Shown: positions 1 to 13,000, numbered from the stretch's first letter. The stretch is 64,000 nucleotides of DNA from Nymphaea colorata (GCF_008831285.2 NC_045147.1:23956981-24020980), one strand, 5' to 3'. The notes: generated by a model not told the origin, from the sequence alone. A program made the numbers and translations.

Positions 1-485
1 CGGCACGTGAGCTTTGTTTCAGCTTTGAAGCACCACATAAGGATGACCGGAAACGGGTGATGAATCTTAAGTCGTGCATAACGCGGTTGAATGATTGATC
101 TCTTCAAAATCAGGCCAAACATTGTGGTACCAAACTTTAATCCCATGCCCCTTTTAATGGAAGACATTTTTTTCCTAATTGAAAAGGTTGAGCCCTTATT
201 CAGCTTTACAATGTTAGCACCATAAAGCTAGCTTGGACAGCATAATTAACAAGATCAAGTCTTGAATCAGGATTTTTCAACCTAACGCTCTTCACTGGTA
301 GTACATGACAGTTGTAAAGAATCGGATTTCTCTGAGGATCAAATAAATCTGTTATTGTTCTCCACTTTGAAGTACATCCAATGTTGTGTGCGCATAGGCA
401 GATTGGATCCAAATGTCTATCTCTTATCTTTGGGGGAAAGAATCAGAGAATGCAAATAAAAGCTTGGCATACCACCTACGGCTGC

Positions 486-760
486 ACTTGAACTGAGTTG
501 AGTTGGATCAGCCCGATCTTGACTCGAGGTCGACCTCAAACTCAAGCTGAACTCCATAGAAGTTCAACTTGATCATACAACATCCAGCACGAGTTTGACC
601 TGCTTAATTCGTTTAACTAATTTATATTTCAGCATTCGTTATATAGTCAAGCCGAGTTTAGTTCAACGAGTCGAGTTAACTCAACTAGATTAACATTTGA
701 AGCATAAATTTAAACAGAGTTAAACAAATGGGGTTTGAGTCAAGTTTTAACCGAGAGGGT
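486..760. repeat. Low-complexity GAGTTGAG/CAACTCGA-rich stretch
   Basis: The stretch is built from many imperfect copies of short words such as gagttgag, actcgag and gttcaact on both strands. Such diffuse repeats are common in plant intergenic DNA and are often remnants of transposons, but no terminal repeats or coding remnant were seen, so the origin is open. It overlaps no supported gene. Confidence 0.4.
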
Positions 761-943
761 TCGAATCAAGCTCTACCTCGCCTGACTCGTACAGCCTGCA
801 CAAGCAAAAGAAAAAAACTTTTCTATCACCGAAGCGCGTCGCCTCCTGGTTCGGACGCTCTATACGAACGCCTTGACGCGTTGACAAAAATCGCACCACA
901 AAATCAGGGATAAAATTGTCATTTGTCGTTCTTTTAACCCCTT

Positions 944-1102
944 AAACCCTAAAATTTCAAACTATAAGTATCGTATGCACCTCCCCCTCTCTATGCCCTC
1001 TCCCTGTGCTAGGGTTTTTCGTTGTTTCTATGTCATTCCCTCTTTTCCGTTTACTATCGGCTAACGACGTTGCCCTCTCCGCGCCGTTTCCATCTAGGGT
1101 TT
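944..1102 (+). promoter_or_regulatory. Promoter-like block with telo-box motifs and TATA-like element
   Basis: A telo-box (AAACCCTAA) lies at 944-952 and a TATA-like TATAAG at 963-968. Two telo-boxes in the opposite orientation (TAGGGTTT) lie at 1010-1017 and 1095-1102. Telo-boxes are known from promoters and leaders of plant ribosomal-protein, ribosome-biogenesis and snoRNA genes. The block sits directly upstream of the box C/D-like structure at 1121-1199, so a transcript starting near position 990 is plausible. The motifs are seen directly; the transcript is inferred. Confidence 0.4.
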
Positions 1103-1120
1103 GACTGAAATTCGTGTTGT

Positions 1121-1199
1121 GGGTTTCTCGGTGATGAGAAAAAGATGACGAGTCTGAGTTTCCGCGATGTCATTCGAGGCATTTGTCTGAGAGGAACCC
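1121..1199 (+). ncRNA. Candidate box C/D snoRNA
   Basis: A 79-nt unit has the expected order of a C/D snoRNA. A 5' stem arm (gggtttctc, 1121-1129) is followed by box C GTGATGA (1131-1137), an internal D'-like CTGA (1154-1157), box D CTGA (1187-1190) and a 3' stem arm (gaggaaccc, 1191-1199). The arms pair over nine positions with one G-U wobble. Possible guides are the bases just upstream of each CTGA; I could not match them to an rRNA target. The box C' is weak. The same bases include a 40-codon open frame (1145-1267) that could instead be a first coding exon, although I found no downstream exon to continue it. The upstream telo-boxes favour the snoRNA reading. Confidence 0.45.
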
Positions 1200-4100
1200 T
1201 CCCGCGCTTTTGTACTTCTCATTTGAAGGCTTTCGCCGCTTTCACTTCTCCGCAGTCCCTATTTTGACCACACGTGTACCTTGTTTGCAGATTTGTTTAC
1301 ATTTAAATCCCCTTGATCCCGAGATCTAGCGCTTGTTTTTGCTTTGAATCATGTTTTTTTGTTTCAAGATTCCCTTTTATGTTTTTTTTTTTGTGTTATA
1401 TAGGAACTCGGATTGTTTTTAGACTTTTAGTCATTCGTGCCGTAGACAGAGAAAGGGGTGGACCGTCAGTTGCTATTACATTGATTCTTATTTCACTTGT
1501 CGATTATTTTGACATTTGATTGTTTAATGAGGCCTTTAGGTGTCTTCGTGGCGCAGGAGGTGAATGTTACAACCTCTAGGTTGCGAGTCTATTCGTTTTC
1601 TACATGTTGAAAATTTTCAATTTTTTTCCATTTTATCCGATAAATGCTTTTGGGAGGTTTGTTGCTTATTGGTTATATCTGGTGGGCTTTAGGTTCCCTT
1701 AACATGGCAAGTTTGATTGGTTGTTTCACTGGTATTACTATTTGAAAAATTATAAAACAAGAAATCGCGTTGTATTTTTTGCGAGTCCCCGAAGATGTTT
1801 CATTATCCACGCGAATATTGATTGCTTGATGAATTTTTTTATTGCATACTGACGAAACATTCTTATGGATTGTTGCAAATGCGTATCTTTTTTAGGAGAA
1901 AGGATTTATTCCAATTTGGAACTGATTTTTCTCTCCTTGCTTTCGTTCCTTTTTTATCCTTTTTTTTATTCTTCAAAACAGTCTACTTATGTTTTTCTTC
2001 TTTGTATGAAGAGATAGCTCACAAGGAATTGTTTTTAATATCAAGCTCTGGTGACTAAGGTAGGGGATCCTGTTCCCCTCTGACTGCATTGCCTATGGAT
2101 GAGGTCCTTAGCGTTTAGTTTATCCTCCAATTTATTTTGGTGCAAATCTGTTTCAGAGATTGGCACTGTGACTTAAGAATGGCTCTGTAATTTCTGTTTG
2201 GAGAGCCTTTACACGATGCCTAAACTAAAAGTCATTTTATCAAATTCTGATTGAATGACAGCGGCAGACAACCGTAAGGATGGATCCACAAACGAGTGGC
2301 TCAGAATGCTGCTTGTTTACTGACTTCATCCTACATGCCATCGTTTACGGTCTTTATTCCTGCAGTATCTGTTTCCTACTTTAGTTGTGCATTGTTAAGC
2401 GATCTTTTGACCGCTACCAACTTGTTATATCTTGGGAACTGAGTTGTGAATGAGAGGAAACATGGGGCATATGATGCTAATCATCTTATCCTACACACTG
2501 AATTGTGATGTGGACTCATACTCCGCTTATTATCTGATGCCCTTTCTATTGTCTGTATCAAGATTTCCTTCATGTGGATGAGACATGAATTTTGTCTAGA
2601 AAAAATCTGTTATGGGAAAACAGGTTGGTTCTTTATTTTTTTCTTTATGATCCTTTAATTTACTGATATCTTGCATGTCTATGTCAAATTGTGGTTGCTT
2701 GTATATGCACCATTTATCTGCTTTTCAGCGGACAGGGATAAATTTTCTATCCCTGAATTGCTGAATGGATAAAACTGGTGCTTAGATGTTGTGGTTGGCT
2801 TACCAACTCGTTGCAGTTGGATTGCATTGCGGTCAAATGGTTCAACCAAAATTTATTGTAAAATTTATAAAGCGTTACTTGAAATCTCAATGATGAAAGA
2901 ATGCAGACGGGCGGTCAGAATCTGATGCCATGTTGATTGTCTGCAAATTATTTCTTTTTACTGAGAGATTAAGAAATGTCTCCCGATTACCCTCTCTCTC
3001 CATCTCTGTTTTCTCGTCTTTTTGGTTCTAATATGGTAGGGTTCTTTTCTAGTTCATCAGTTTCTGCAGTGATGAGGATATTTTATATATGTCTGGACAT
3101 CTGACTTGCAGAATGATTATATAAAGAATCTTCTGAGCATGTATTCTGATAGATATTCCAGTTCAACTCGTTTGTACGATACTTGGTTTGTAGGTCGCTT
3201 CTTTTCCGATGTATTCCCAGAGATGTGTACCTCATCAGGCCTATATGAAACTTCATGATTTCATATTTTATGAATGGCTGTTTGATTGATGTCATAATCT
3301 TTTGTTTTTCACAAAAAATATCTTATTTTCAAGGAAAAAAAACAATAATCTGGTTAAAGTTCGGACGGGCCACAATTTTTGTACAATCTTATTTCAGAGA
3401 GAAAATTTTTATGTTCATCCGCGATATAAGAAGCTTTAACCTTTAATTTCTCAATCATGGAATCACTCTTTGTTAGTTCGACGGGGGTATACTTTCGGTA
3501 AAAATCTTACCGGTTGGCCCAAACCATCAAATGCAATGACCAGGCGCCCGATTCCTTTGCCTAAATTATTGAAAGGACAAAAGGTTTCCCAACCGTATCA
3601 AATTCATGCTTTGTTTTTCTTTTGAAAATTTTTTTTTCTAGGAAGAGACGTTAGGCCGCATTTTTAGTGCGACGAATTTATCTTTTTGTCTCTCTCTTAG
3701 GCAGAAACGAACTATTTTACGAGGCTCTTGGCTTTCATATGAACATTTTATTTTTGGTAGACTTGTGTTTGTCTAATGTTTATTTAAGGGAAATTGCCTA
3801 TCGTATAAAACCTCAAGGCTGTAGCTTAGGCCTTCATTTGCTTTGAGACCTTTAAGATATATTATTTTCTTTTTCAAGAAATACATATTGAGATGATGAG
3901 CGTTGGATTTTCATGATTAAATTATATCTTTTGATATATGAATGTAATTTCCTTAATGCATGTTTTATAAATGTATCTTTCAGGACTTCGATGTTTTCTT
4001 TTATTGAAACCCCTTTGAGAGCCTGACAGCCTGTGTATTTTGGTGAAAAGAATTAACTATAATACCTGATCACAATATAGTGAGGTGAAACTTGACTGCC

Positions 4101-5940
4101 CTCAAGACAATATAGTCAGCCTATGAATTTCAAACGCTAAAACTGCTTTTATATCGCCAAAGGATGCATAAACCACGTCAACTGTCCATCAGCACAATGA
4201 AGTGAGTTAAAACTTAAATTTCCTTCCAGATTCAGCAGAAGACAAAATGTAAAAAAAGGCAGATCAACATATTATAGAGAGGATAGGCAACAGCCAATTA
4301 TAACCTTATACCGAAATTTATAAAAAGGCACAACGCAAAAAGTAGCGAGCATATTTGCTAAATTACAACTGAAATTTTGAACTAGACTAAAACTAAATGT
4401 TGTATTGGGCAGCCATTACCATTTTCTTTTCGCTTGTTGGTTAGAATGATGTGTAAAATCAATGTGCATCGCTTTCTTTTCAGGTATCTTGTGGGCAGTA
4501 TATTTTGTATGCTGAGATATTTTTTTGGCCTTTTTCGTCCATTTGATAGAGTTTACAACGCGCATGCACACCATTTCAGCTGTTTGCACCCCTGGACCAA
4601 ATACTTTCAGCTTTTTACACCCTAAGTCAGCTAAACCGAAGGGAGGGGAAGTAATGAACATGGGACATAAACCAACACTTCCTGTAGTTTGTCGGTTTTA
4701 CTATTCAGGAGGCCTTTATATTGCGTTGTTGTCTATCGAGAACATGCTTGTTGACAATGAAACGCTCAAAAAATGTCAAACTGAATTTGTTTGCTTGCTC
4801 CCAACTAACTACCCACGAAAAGAAACACTACAAAAGAGACATGGGGACAAATTAAAGAATCACCAAATATCAAGTGCAAGACAGAATGAGCTGGTCAAGA
4901 ACAACCCCATTAAATGATTTAGATATGACAACACCACCAAGCATCAACTGAAATGGCAATAGGATCCACACCACATATATTTAGAGAAACATACTAATTG
5001 TAGGGAGAAATCAGAGCTTACCACAGTAGCCGGAATTTGGAAGAGAGGAGGAAGAAGAAGAGGGGAACTGAGGCAAGAAGCAAAGATCAGACTTACACTA
5101 AAGATCATACAACAGACGGGCAAAGAAGGGACGGGAGGTCAAGAGATCTCCCGCCATTCGACTGCAGCAGTGGGAGGTGAACAGAAAAGTCAATGCTCTA
5201 ATAAGAGAAAGAAGGAACAACGAGAGACGGGGGAGATTCTCCACATCTGTCGTTGCAGGCTTTCAAGGTGCAAGTTGAGTTGTACAAACGCCATGTGAAT
5301 GGGTTGACTTGATTGCACTCGATCTTTGAGCACTACAAGACAATGTTCATTTTCGAATCAAATGGTCGTTCCTTTAAGTTCTCACGTTGATAATCACTCA
5401 TTTAATGTAGTAGAATGAAAGAAATTTCCTGCAAAAACTTATTTCGATATTCAGCAAATTCAGGGTGGCTTCTTTCCACAAGAGAAGTGAATTTATTTCA
5501 TTCCAACGATGTAGGCATCAAAAGAGTAAAGGCGATCCGCGTCTATGCTGTCAAAAATTCCACATTAAATCATCCAAATCACCTTCCACGTCGTACAAGG
5601 TTAGAGTTTCGATTTTTGGTGAACTGAATGATGAACAGAATAAGCCAATAGGGCGTCGGCTCTCTGCACCTTCGGATCAATTGCTGGTTCATTGAGAAGA
5701 AGTGAGTGATGTCCCTTGTCTCGTTTTTAAGCAGATTATAGAACAATAACACTATTGCCAAGCAGCTTCTTTTGTTTGAAAAGGGGATCTTGACGAAATA
5801 TCCGTGACAAGGTTGCAACCAACAAGGTGGAACTCCTGGTTGATGCACTGCCAGGGTTGCAGCTTTTCCCTGTTGGTACCAAATTCATTTTTGACTGACC
5901 GCCTGTGAGCTCAAATTGCCCTGGCTTCGACCCTCTGCGC
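1200..5940. other. Stretch without a supported protein gene
   Basis: Only short, unrelated open frames occur in this AT-rich stretch, and none resembles a family I recognise. It includes a small foldback (2055-2111), a weak C/D-like foldback (3063-3112) and a possible minus-strand leader exon near 5022-5260 with a good donor site. It may hold non-coding transcript sequence or remains of decayed genes; nothing more can be supported. Confidence 0.4.
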
Positions 5941-6325
5941 TTTGCAATCATCCTCCACAAAGTGGACATGCCAGTGCCGTTCTTCTAGGTGTGGTCCTCG
6001 GTGCATGTTGCCAGTCATCGGCTCGGTTCTTTGCGGTGGCGGACTCGCGGCACCGGCCATCGCGGGAACCACCATCCATCGGATGAGGGGAGTTGCCAAA
6101 GGCCACCTCCGCCAGGTGGGTGTGGAAGCAAAGCCTTGGGATGGCTGTGAGAGACGCCTTTCCCAGAAGGAGCGAGCCCTCCTGGCCTCCGTGACTCCAC
6201 TCCGACTCCCATCCTCGTTACCGAGCAGATGCTTCTGTATTCGGTTAACGGATCCGGGTAGGGTACCGACTCCAAGATCCCGTTACCCAAACGCCTTCTT
6301 CACGTGCAAGGATCTCGCGAAGGTA

Positions 6326-9300
6326 ATGGCGGGTGAGGTCAAGCGTTCGAATCCCCTCGCTCCAATGACTGCCGTTGGCGCCTCATCTTCCTTCATGGAG
6401 ATGAACGATCCGGCCGATTTCGACACCATCGTTTCTCCCGATGGCTCTCTTTCTGTCTGTGGATTCGGATCCCTTCTCTCTGGTGAGTTATCAATCCCTT
6501 GCCTCGTTTCTACTACTTTCTCTTTCTGATCTTCTTTTGACCTTTGAGTGTTATTCTTAGGCACGTCGCGGAGAGAAACTTCTCGCGTTTGTTTCTCGTG
6601 TCCGCCCTCTTCATGATTTAGTCTTTTTGATTAATGGAGCTCTGTTACTTCGTCTTTGCATTGGGAAGTTTTTGCTTTTCCTTTTTCAGTATTAGGAAAT
6701 TTGGAACTCTGGCATCTGATTGCATGGTTTTGAGGTGGAGGAACTGATTTTCCGTTGTCATTTGATTGAAAAGTCCGGAAGAACAATGCCCGGTTATGCG
6801 TTCCGCATGAGCTATGGAATTCATAAACTGGTACCAAGCACAATGGCCCGGAATTGTGCGGTGATTTTCTGAGCCCAATAGTTCCGAGCTAAATTGATTG
6901 TGTGGAAATGATCCTTACTATTTCGTTTTAGAGTCATCAGTAAGAATTTTATGGGAAGGCGTTCCAGCTCTCTCTCTCTCTTGATTTTTCAGTTAAAATG
7001 AGTCCAAGTAAATTATTGTCGCTTTAGTACCTTCACTCACTCGGTCTGCGAGAGTGAGAAAGGAACCAAACCAGAAGCTCCTAGGAAGTATTTTTCCCTA
7101 CATCCGCGCAGCTTAACATTTGGGTATTGTCGTAGCTAGATAACTTCTAACATAAACTCACTAATTTGTCTGATCGGAATTATTACCATCTGCTTGGCAT
7201 TTACGAGACCAGAAAGAAGTGCACGGAGCACATTTCCTGAGCTGAAAAACTTTAGGACTGCCGTTCTGCATGGATTTCGGCGTGTCTTTGGCCATGTTGC
7301 TCCCATTTTCTTTGAACGGGGGATAGCAAAAGCAGAAACAGGGGTGAGTGTTGCGCTTTTATTAAGACAACGGTCTCTGTCTTCATTTCCAGGTCATTTG
7401 ACTTTCACGTGGAACTGCAAATAATGCAGGAGATTTCGAGCTTAAGTGTGGAACCTTGCCCTGGTGAAACTCTCATTGTTAGTGTATTTGAAATAAACAA
7501 GCTAGAGGTAAACTAAGATGCTTATGCTATTCTCATTTCTCCTGTTATACATGCATATTTTTTCATGTTATAGAGAGAGCTTGAAATTTTAGAATTTTTT
7601 TATGACGAGAAATTTGTAGAAATTTTTATGACCAGAGAAATTTGAAGGTGCTTGTACCTTTAAACATGGATGAACTTCCTGCTGCCAATCCTCATAAAGT
7701 TTGTTGGTTGTCAATAAGTTGATAAGACGCTATTAGTTACAACTTACGTGCAAGCTTGGTCTGTGCAGATCACATCTTTCATTGAAAGGGAGCATGAATT
7801 TCGTTTTTTAGCTGTAAGTTGATTCCGCAAGGACATCTATTTTCACACTGCACGAGCTATCGTCTTATGCTAGATTTTGCAATATAGAACTCGTTTCGAC
7901 ATCTACAAGTTATAACCATTCAGTATGAATTTTTCGTACAGGTGGTGCCCGAAGATTTTGATGGAAAGCCTTCTACCTCGGCAGCTGTAAGTGCATGCAT
8001 CGACCAACCCCAGTTCACATACTGTATTTTTGAAATGTGTTCCTGGCACGTGAGAACAGTCGTACATGGTTATTGTGATCTTCTTTATATGATAGTTATT
8101 TTCCTTCTTGATTCATATTGCAGGTTCTCTGTACACGCTATAGTGATGACGAGTATTTTCGTGTGAGGTGTAAAGGTGGTATTTCACAATCCTTTCTTGT
8201 TGTTGGTTCTCCTTGTCGTATATATTAGAGGATGTTTACTACCCAGATATTCTAGCAAAGAGACCTGGAGCGTCCCGTAGATTTTTTTTTTTTTTTTGGG
8301 TCAGAGAGATCAGGAGATGAAACTTTTCAATTAATAGGAGTGATTGTTAAGAATAAAGGTGGTACTTCCTTGTAAATTCTTGACTGTCTGTCCAGAAGAA
8401 GTCTGATTTATCTTGGTTATCAAATGCCAGTGCCATTTCCTTTGTGATTTGCCCTTCATGTATTTGTACGAATCGTAATTTACATTTATCTGCATTTGCC
8501 TGGCAGCCTTTTAGACCGTAATTTATGGCAGGAATGTAATCTTCGTTTTTTTGCCAAGTTACCTTCTAGTGATTAAACAGCAGTAACATAAAAATAGCGT
8601 TTGTTTTGTTGGTTTATTTGCCGTCATTGGTGCAAAGCTGTTTGATGCATCATTAGGGAAGTTGCACCTTCAATACGTAAATTGCTACCTAAAGCCGGTG
8701 GATTTTTGTTTAAAGTTGTTTTTTCCAGAGAAGCAATAGGGAAGGTTATTCCCATTCTTAGAACTTTTCGAGGGAGGGTTTAATTGTCAACTGAAAATTT
8801 ACCTGGTTGATGCCAGTTGAGAAAACAAAAGCTACATTTGGCCTCTACGTGCTCATTACCACTTACCAATTTTCAGCTTTTTAGAGAGCTATGTCCACAT
8901 TCCCCTGTTGTTCTCGTTTCGTATAATTTCCTTCTTCTGCGTGAACAGCATGGTCAGTCTTTGTGGCTCAGAGTGTATTGAAGTGAAGTCACCCCGTTAA
9001 TGCCTTCAGGTTGGCAACTAAAATTCCTAAAATGAAACTGTCACCTATAAGCAAGGTCTCTTTTCACTTCGGAAAGATGAAGTTATTGTTCCATTATTCT
9101 GAGCCTTTTGATCTTGAAACATCTTTACAATGATAAGCTGCTTCTTCCTCTACCTAATTAATATTGGTTATGGAACTGAGTAGTCAAAACTCAATTTTTT
9201 ACTTTGGAATATATCCTGAATCTGAATAACTTATGGTTTGATCAGCTTCTGACTTCATGATATCTTTAAGAAGTTCCGTAGGAGTGCATTCATTCAATTT

Positions 9301-9969
9301 CATGCATGATTTATCAGTCCCATCAGAAAGTGTATGATCTGTCATTCCATTTTTTTTCCACTGTTAGTAATATGTTGTGTGAATTCAGTTGATCATTTAT
9401 GCTATATTTTCTCTAGTGCAGCTCCGGTAGATCTTCTTTCAACCTAACAATGATAATCAGAATATGTTCATGATGATGAGAAAAAAAAAATCCATGTTTT
9501 TTTTGCACAATCTCAATCTTTCTGCTGCTTCTCATTTATGCAGGAAATGAGAAAGTCTTCTTTCAACGATATGGGCGATATAATGTAGACAAGATATGGC
9601 GTGATGATATTTTCCCTTGTCGTGTTTATCTTCGGCATTGGTATTCTTACCGTCCTCTAGATTTTAGTTCCTATCTTTTAAGTATTTCTTGTGCTGTGGC
9701 AATGTACCGTGCTATCAATGTTCACAAGCAGGTGCCAGTAGTTGCATTGCCTCTACGGTCATCTACAATATGTAATTGTAAGCCCAAATATGGTCTTCTG
9801 CAGTGTGCTTGCAGCAAATAACCTTGGCAGAGAAGCTTATGACAACTTTCTAGACCATACATATCTTGGAGATCGAAAAACAACCATCAGGCAATACTTG
9901 GCTTCAGCAGGTGCAGGAATCATGGAAGAAGAACCCCCTGATGCCCTCAAGCACCGGTATGGTGGTTGA
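6326..9969 (+). CDS. Conserved plant protein with gamma-glutamylcyclotransferase/AIG2-like fold
   Basis: Eight exons join in phase to give 256 residues: 6326-6482, 7213-7343, 7430-7507, 7769-7813, 7942-7986, 8124-8175, 9544-9640 and 9804-9969. All introns are GT-AG. The glycine loop GFGSLLS (residues 46-52) resembles the YGSL substrate loop of gamma-glutamylcyclotransferase and ChaC proteins. FIEREHEFRF (126-135) resembles the segment carrying the catalytic glutamate in that fold. The C-terminal part (YDNFLDHTYLGDRKTTI and following) is a strongly conserved plant signature. The fold and any cyclotransferase activity are inferences from these motifs; no substrate is known to me. The frame stays open upstream to 5942, but the family-like sequence begins around residue 30. 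The ATG at 6326 was chosen because it gives a plausible N-terminus; Met14 at 6365 is an alternative. A CACGTG G-box core lies at 6301-6306. The gene stands alone on the plus strand. Confidence 0.8.
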
Positions 9970-10064
9970 TGGTCTTTCACATGCTCCTTTTCAGCTGTGG
10001 ACTTCCTTGGATGCAGCCTTCATCCTGTTATATTAGCTTATTTGCTTGATTGCGACACAAAAGT

Positions 10065-10070
10065 AATAAA
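10065..10070 (+). terminator. AATAAA polyadenylation signal
   Basis: A canonical AATAAA lies 96 bases after the stop codon of the upstream cyclotransferase-like gene and is the first good signal in its 3' flank. Confidence 0.5.
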
Positions 10071-13000
10071 GTATTGACCAACTGACAGCGTTCACAAAAA
10101 ATGCTGTGAATTGGACAAAAGTGGATCCATTATTCTTGTCATGTTGCTGCAACTAAATTGCTTTTTTGAATTAAGAGCATTTCTGATAGAAAGAATCCAA
10201 ATCTCTTTAAGTACTTGTCTGTTGTGGCTTATGCTGGCAATAAAGGAAAACGGATTGGAATATTTCTCTTATTCTGTTTCATGAAAATAGTTCTTTCTGA
10301 GTAATGCAATTGGGAAGAAATTGAAGATATTTTAGAGATGCTGGGTTTTTTTTTCCCAATTAGTGAACACATTCCCTCTTTGAATAAAGAGGGACACTTT
10401 GGGGAATATTTTTGGCTTGACATTTTCAACTGGAAAAGTTCCTCTTCGACTTGAAACTTTTCGTTGGGTTCCTAAACACTTTGGAGGGTCGTGCGGAAGG
10501 CAAGAATGCTAGATGCTTTTGGATGAATATTCTGCACGGTCACATCCTTCTGGATGTGCTCGTCATGGCTACTGTTGAGTGTGGATCTGACAGCCTTTAC
10601 TGGTTTTCATGTTTTAATGAAGAAAATCAGTAAAACCAGTCTTTACTGTTTTTTTTTCATGGCTATTTTGAGTGGGGGTCTGACAGTCTTTACTTGTTTT
10701 CATTTCCCATCTACTTTCTGCCGTAGTTAATGTCTCTTTGACCTTGCATCCAGTTGAGCTTTTTCAATATTTGTGGGGAAATAGTTTTTCAATTTAATTG
10801 AAAAAAACCATTAACGCACTGAGATTTGCTTTTACTGTCGAATTCACCTTGGCATTGACAGTCAACTTTGTTCTTATAAACTATTTTCCTTGTTTATCTG
10901 CAATACAGAGGGACTAGATTCTGACTACGGCAAACATGGTGTAGCGTTATTATCTCTAGTTCTGTTTGACCTTAAATGCTAAAGAAACTACAATTCAATG
11001 GAGATAAAGATAGAAAAGATAGCAGGGTGGTTGGAACTGGTAAGGGTTCCTATGTTGACCAGCAGACGTTGTGTCGGTCAGTGACAAACACGGTCTCTGT
11101 TGATTCTCAGTCTGGAATGGCCGACCCCGCCATACCGGCTCCTTTATGAAACCATAGATCTTGTTGGACCCTCCGTGTAAATGCCCACGTCTTGGTCCCA
11201 CAATCAAGGCGTATTGGTACCTTGATGCGTTCGAGCTTCGAATAAAGTAGGGAAAACGGAAAAGGGTGAAAGCTATTCCATTAGGACATTCCAGGCCTCG
11301 GTTTCTTCTCCTCTTTTCCTTTTCCTCTTTTATTTTTCTGTGGTCCGTGTGAATTCCAAAAGCATGCAAAAGGGATGGTTTGAACACGAGGATTCTGTTG
11401 ACCCAACTCATGGTTAGAAGCAAGACTCGAAGACCCAACGTGTGATTACGGTTCAACTAGGGTTTAATGTTCTTCAACTTTTTTGATATGGTGTTACTTC
11501 TGCGGACAGCTCTCAAACGCAATCTCACTCGTAATCTTGTTTCTTAAGTCAGGTCAAAATTTTGCTCGGGCAGAACGAAAAAGGTAAACAGTCGTTTCTA
11601 TCTTTCCACAAAATAGTGAAATAAATACTTCCAACTTAAAAAGAAACAATTAAGAGAAGTACCAACTTTTACTTGATGTGAGGTGATTTAAGTTGAGGCT
11701 CTTAAATGGAAAGTGAGGCCGGATGAAAACAATTTGAGAACATAATGTTACGTTTTTGGAGTTATCGACAGAACTGTTGGCACTAAATAAAAAAAAATCA
11801 TTTATTTAGTACATAAAAAGGGTGGTGTAAAGGTAAGAATGTTGTTCTGTGTACGCAACACATCCTGAAAACGTCTTTGCTGGTTTTGGTGATTAAACAA
11901 AGAGCGACGAAGCATCTTCTCCCCTTCTGCTGCTTCACTTGCATGTGGCTCGTTTCGCTTAACGCCAAATAAATAAATAAATAAATAATGTGTTCTGTAG
12001 TTTGATCACCAAACCATTTTTCCAAGAGTCGGCCGGTGGCTGAACTGAACCGTCTATGTTGCGTTCGGTTCAAAGTCGATTCCTTTCAAGAAAGTATCAG
12101 ACGTTTCACACGAGGACCGCTCTTTTTCCCTAAATACAGAAGCCGATCTTTACGCTTATAAATTTCCTAAAATAAATAAAGGTCACAGAATTTTGTGACA
12201 AGCGCGGCAAGCATGAATCCAACGTTATTAGCGCCCATCATTTAGCAGGGCAGTAATAGTTGGGGACTGTCTAAAGGAAAGAAAAAGGCAAATAGTCAAG
12301 CGAAAGGTGGCTTCTGGTCTTCTACTTTCCTTTGCTTAAAGAAGGGGCAAAGCATGTCCTATCATATTACAACAGGGCCTGCCTGAGATAGAAAAAAAAA
12401 AAATTGCTTGCTTTCTAATTGTGCAATTGACAAAAATAGGTTTCTCTCTCCTCTGGTAAGTTTGTAAAAGTGTATGCATTGCTGATATTTCTCCAAGGAA
12501 GACCGGGACTGTGAGAAAATCCCAAGACATTTTCTTATGTTGAATTTTGTCCTGCTATATCTTTACTCCAATTTTGAGAAATAAAAAACTATAGTTTAAT
12601 TTGAGGCCCATGCTTACGTCATTTCTCTTACTAATATTTGAATTCTTTTGCATGGAATCATGGAGCAAGTTACATGGTTTGTGCCCTTAACATAGGACTG
12701 TGTTAGTTATAGACTGAAAGAACAAAAAATACCTTGAAAGATGACCCCTTCTTAAAAAAAATGACGCAAATGCCCTTCGATGAAAGCAGGTCTTTGTGCT
12801 ACCCACTGAATACGGAACCGGGCCTCATGGAATCAGCATTTGCCTACAGCTATAAAATAGAAGGAAAGAATTCATTTCTCAAATAACACGGATTTGGAGC
12901 ATGACGCATCACACACTCTTCTTCGACGGTTTTCAACAAAAATTTAGTTTGTGTTGGAAATAATTTGAGAAAATGAGTCCCACTTTGGTGAATATGTTGA

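Noticed and set aside
757-775. T-loop-like word ggttcgaatcaa
   Set aside because: It lies in a repeat-rich stretch with no cloverleaf around it.
5942-6325. Open frame extending the cyclotransferase-like protein by 128 residues upstream
   Set aside because: It is GC-rich leader sequence with no family-like protein and low-complexity composition; conserved sequence begins only after the ATG at 6326.
6340-6363. tRNA-like T-arm and 3' end (gttcgaatcccctcgctcca)
   Set aside because: No matching acceptor strand, D-arm or anticodon arm lies at the right distance upstream, and the bases fall in the first coding exon.
6015-6564. Minus-strand open frames over the first exon of the cyclotransferase-like gene
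   Set aside because: They are mirror readings of a GC-rich coding exon, with no recognisable domain.
10995-11456. 153-codon minus-strand open frame
   Set aside because: Composition and sequence resemble no known family, and no splice-linked neighbours or promoter were seen.
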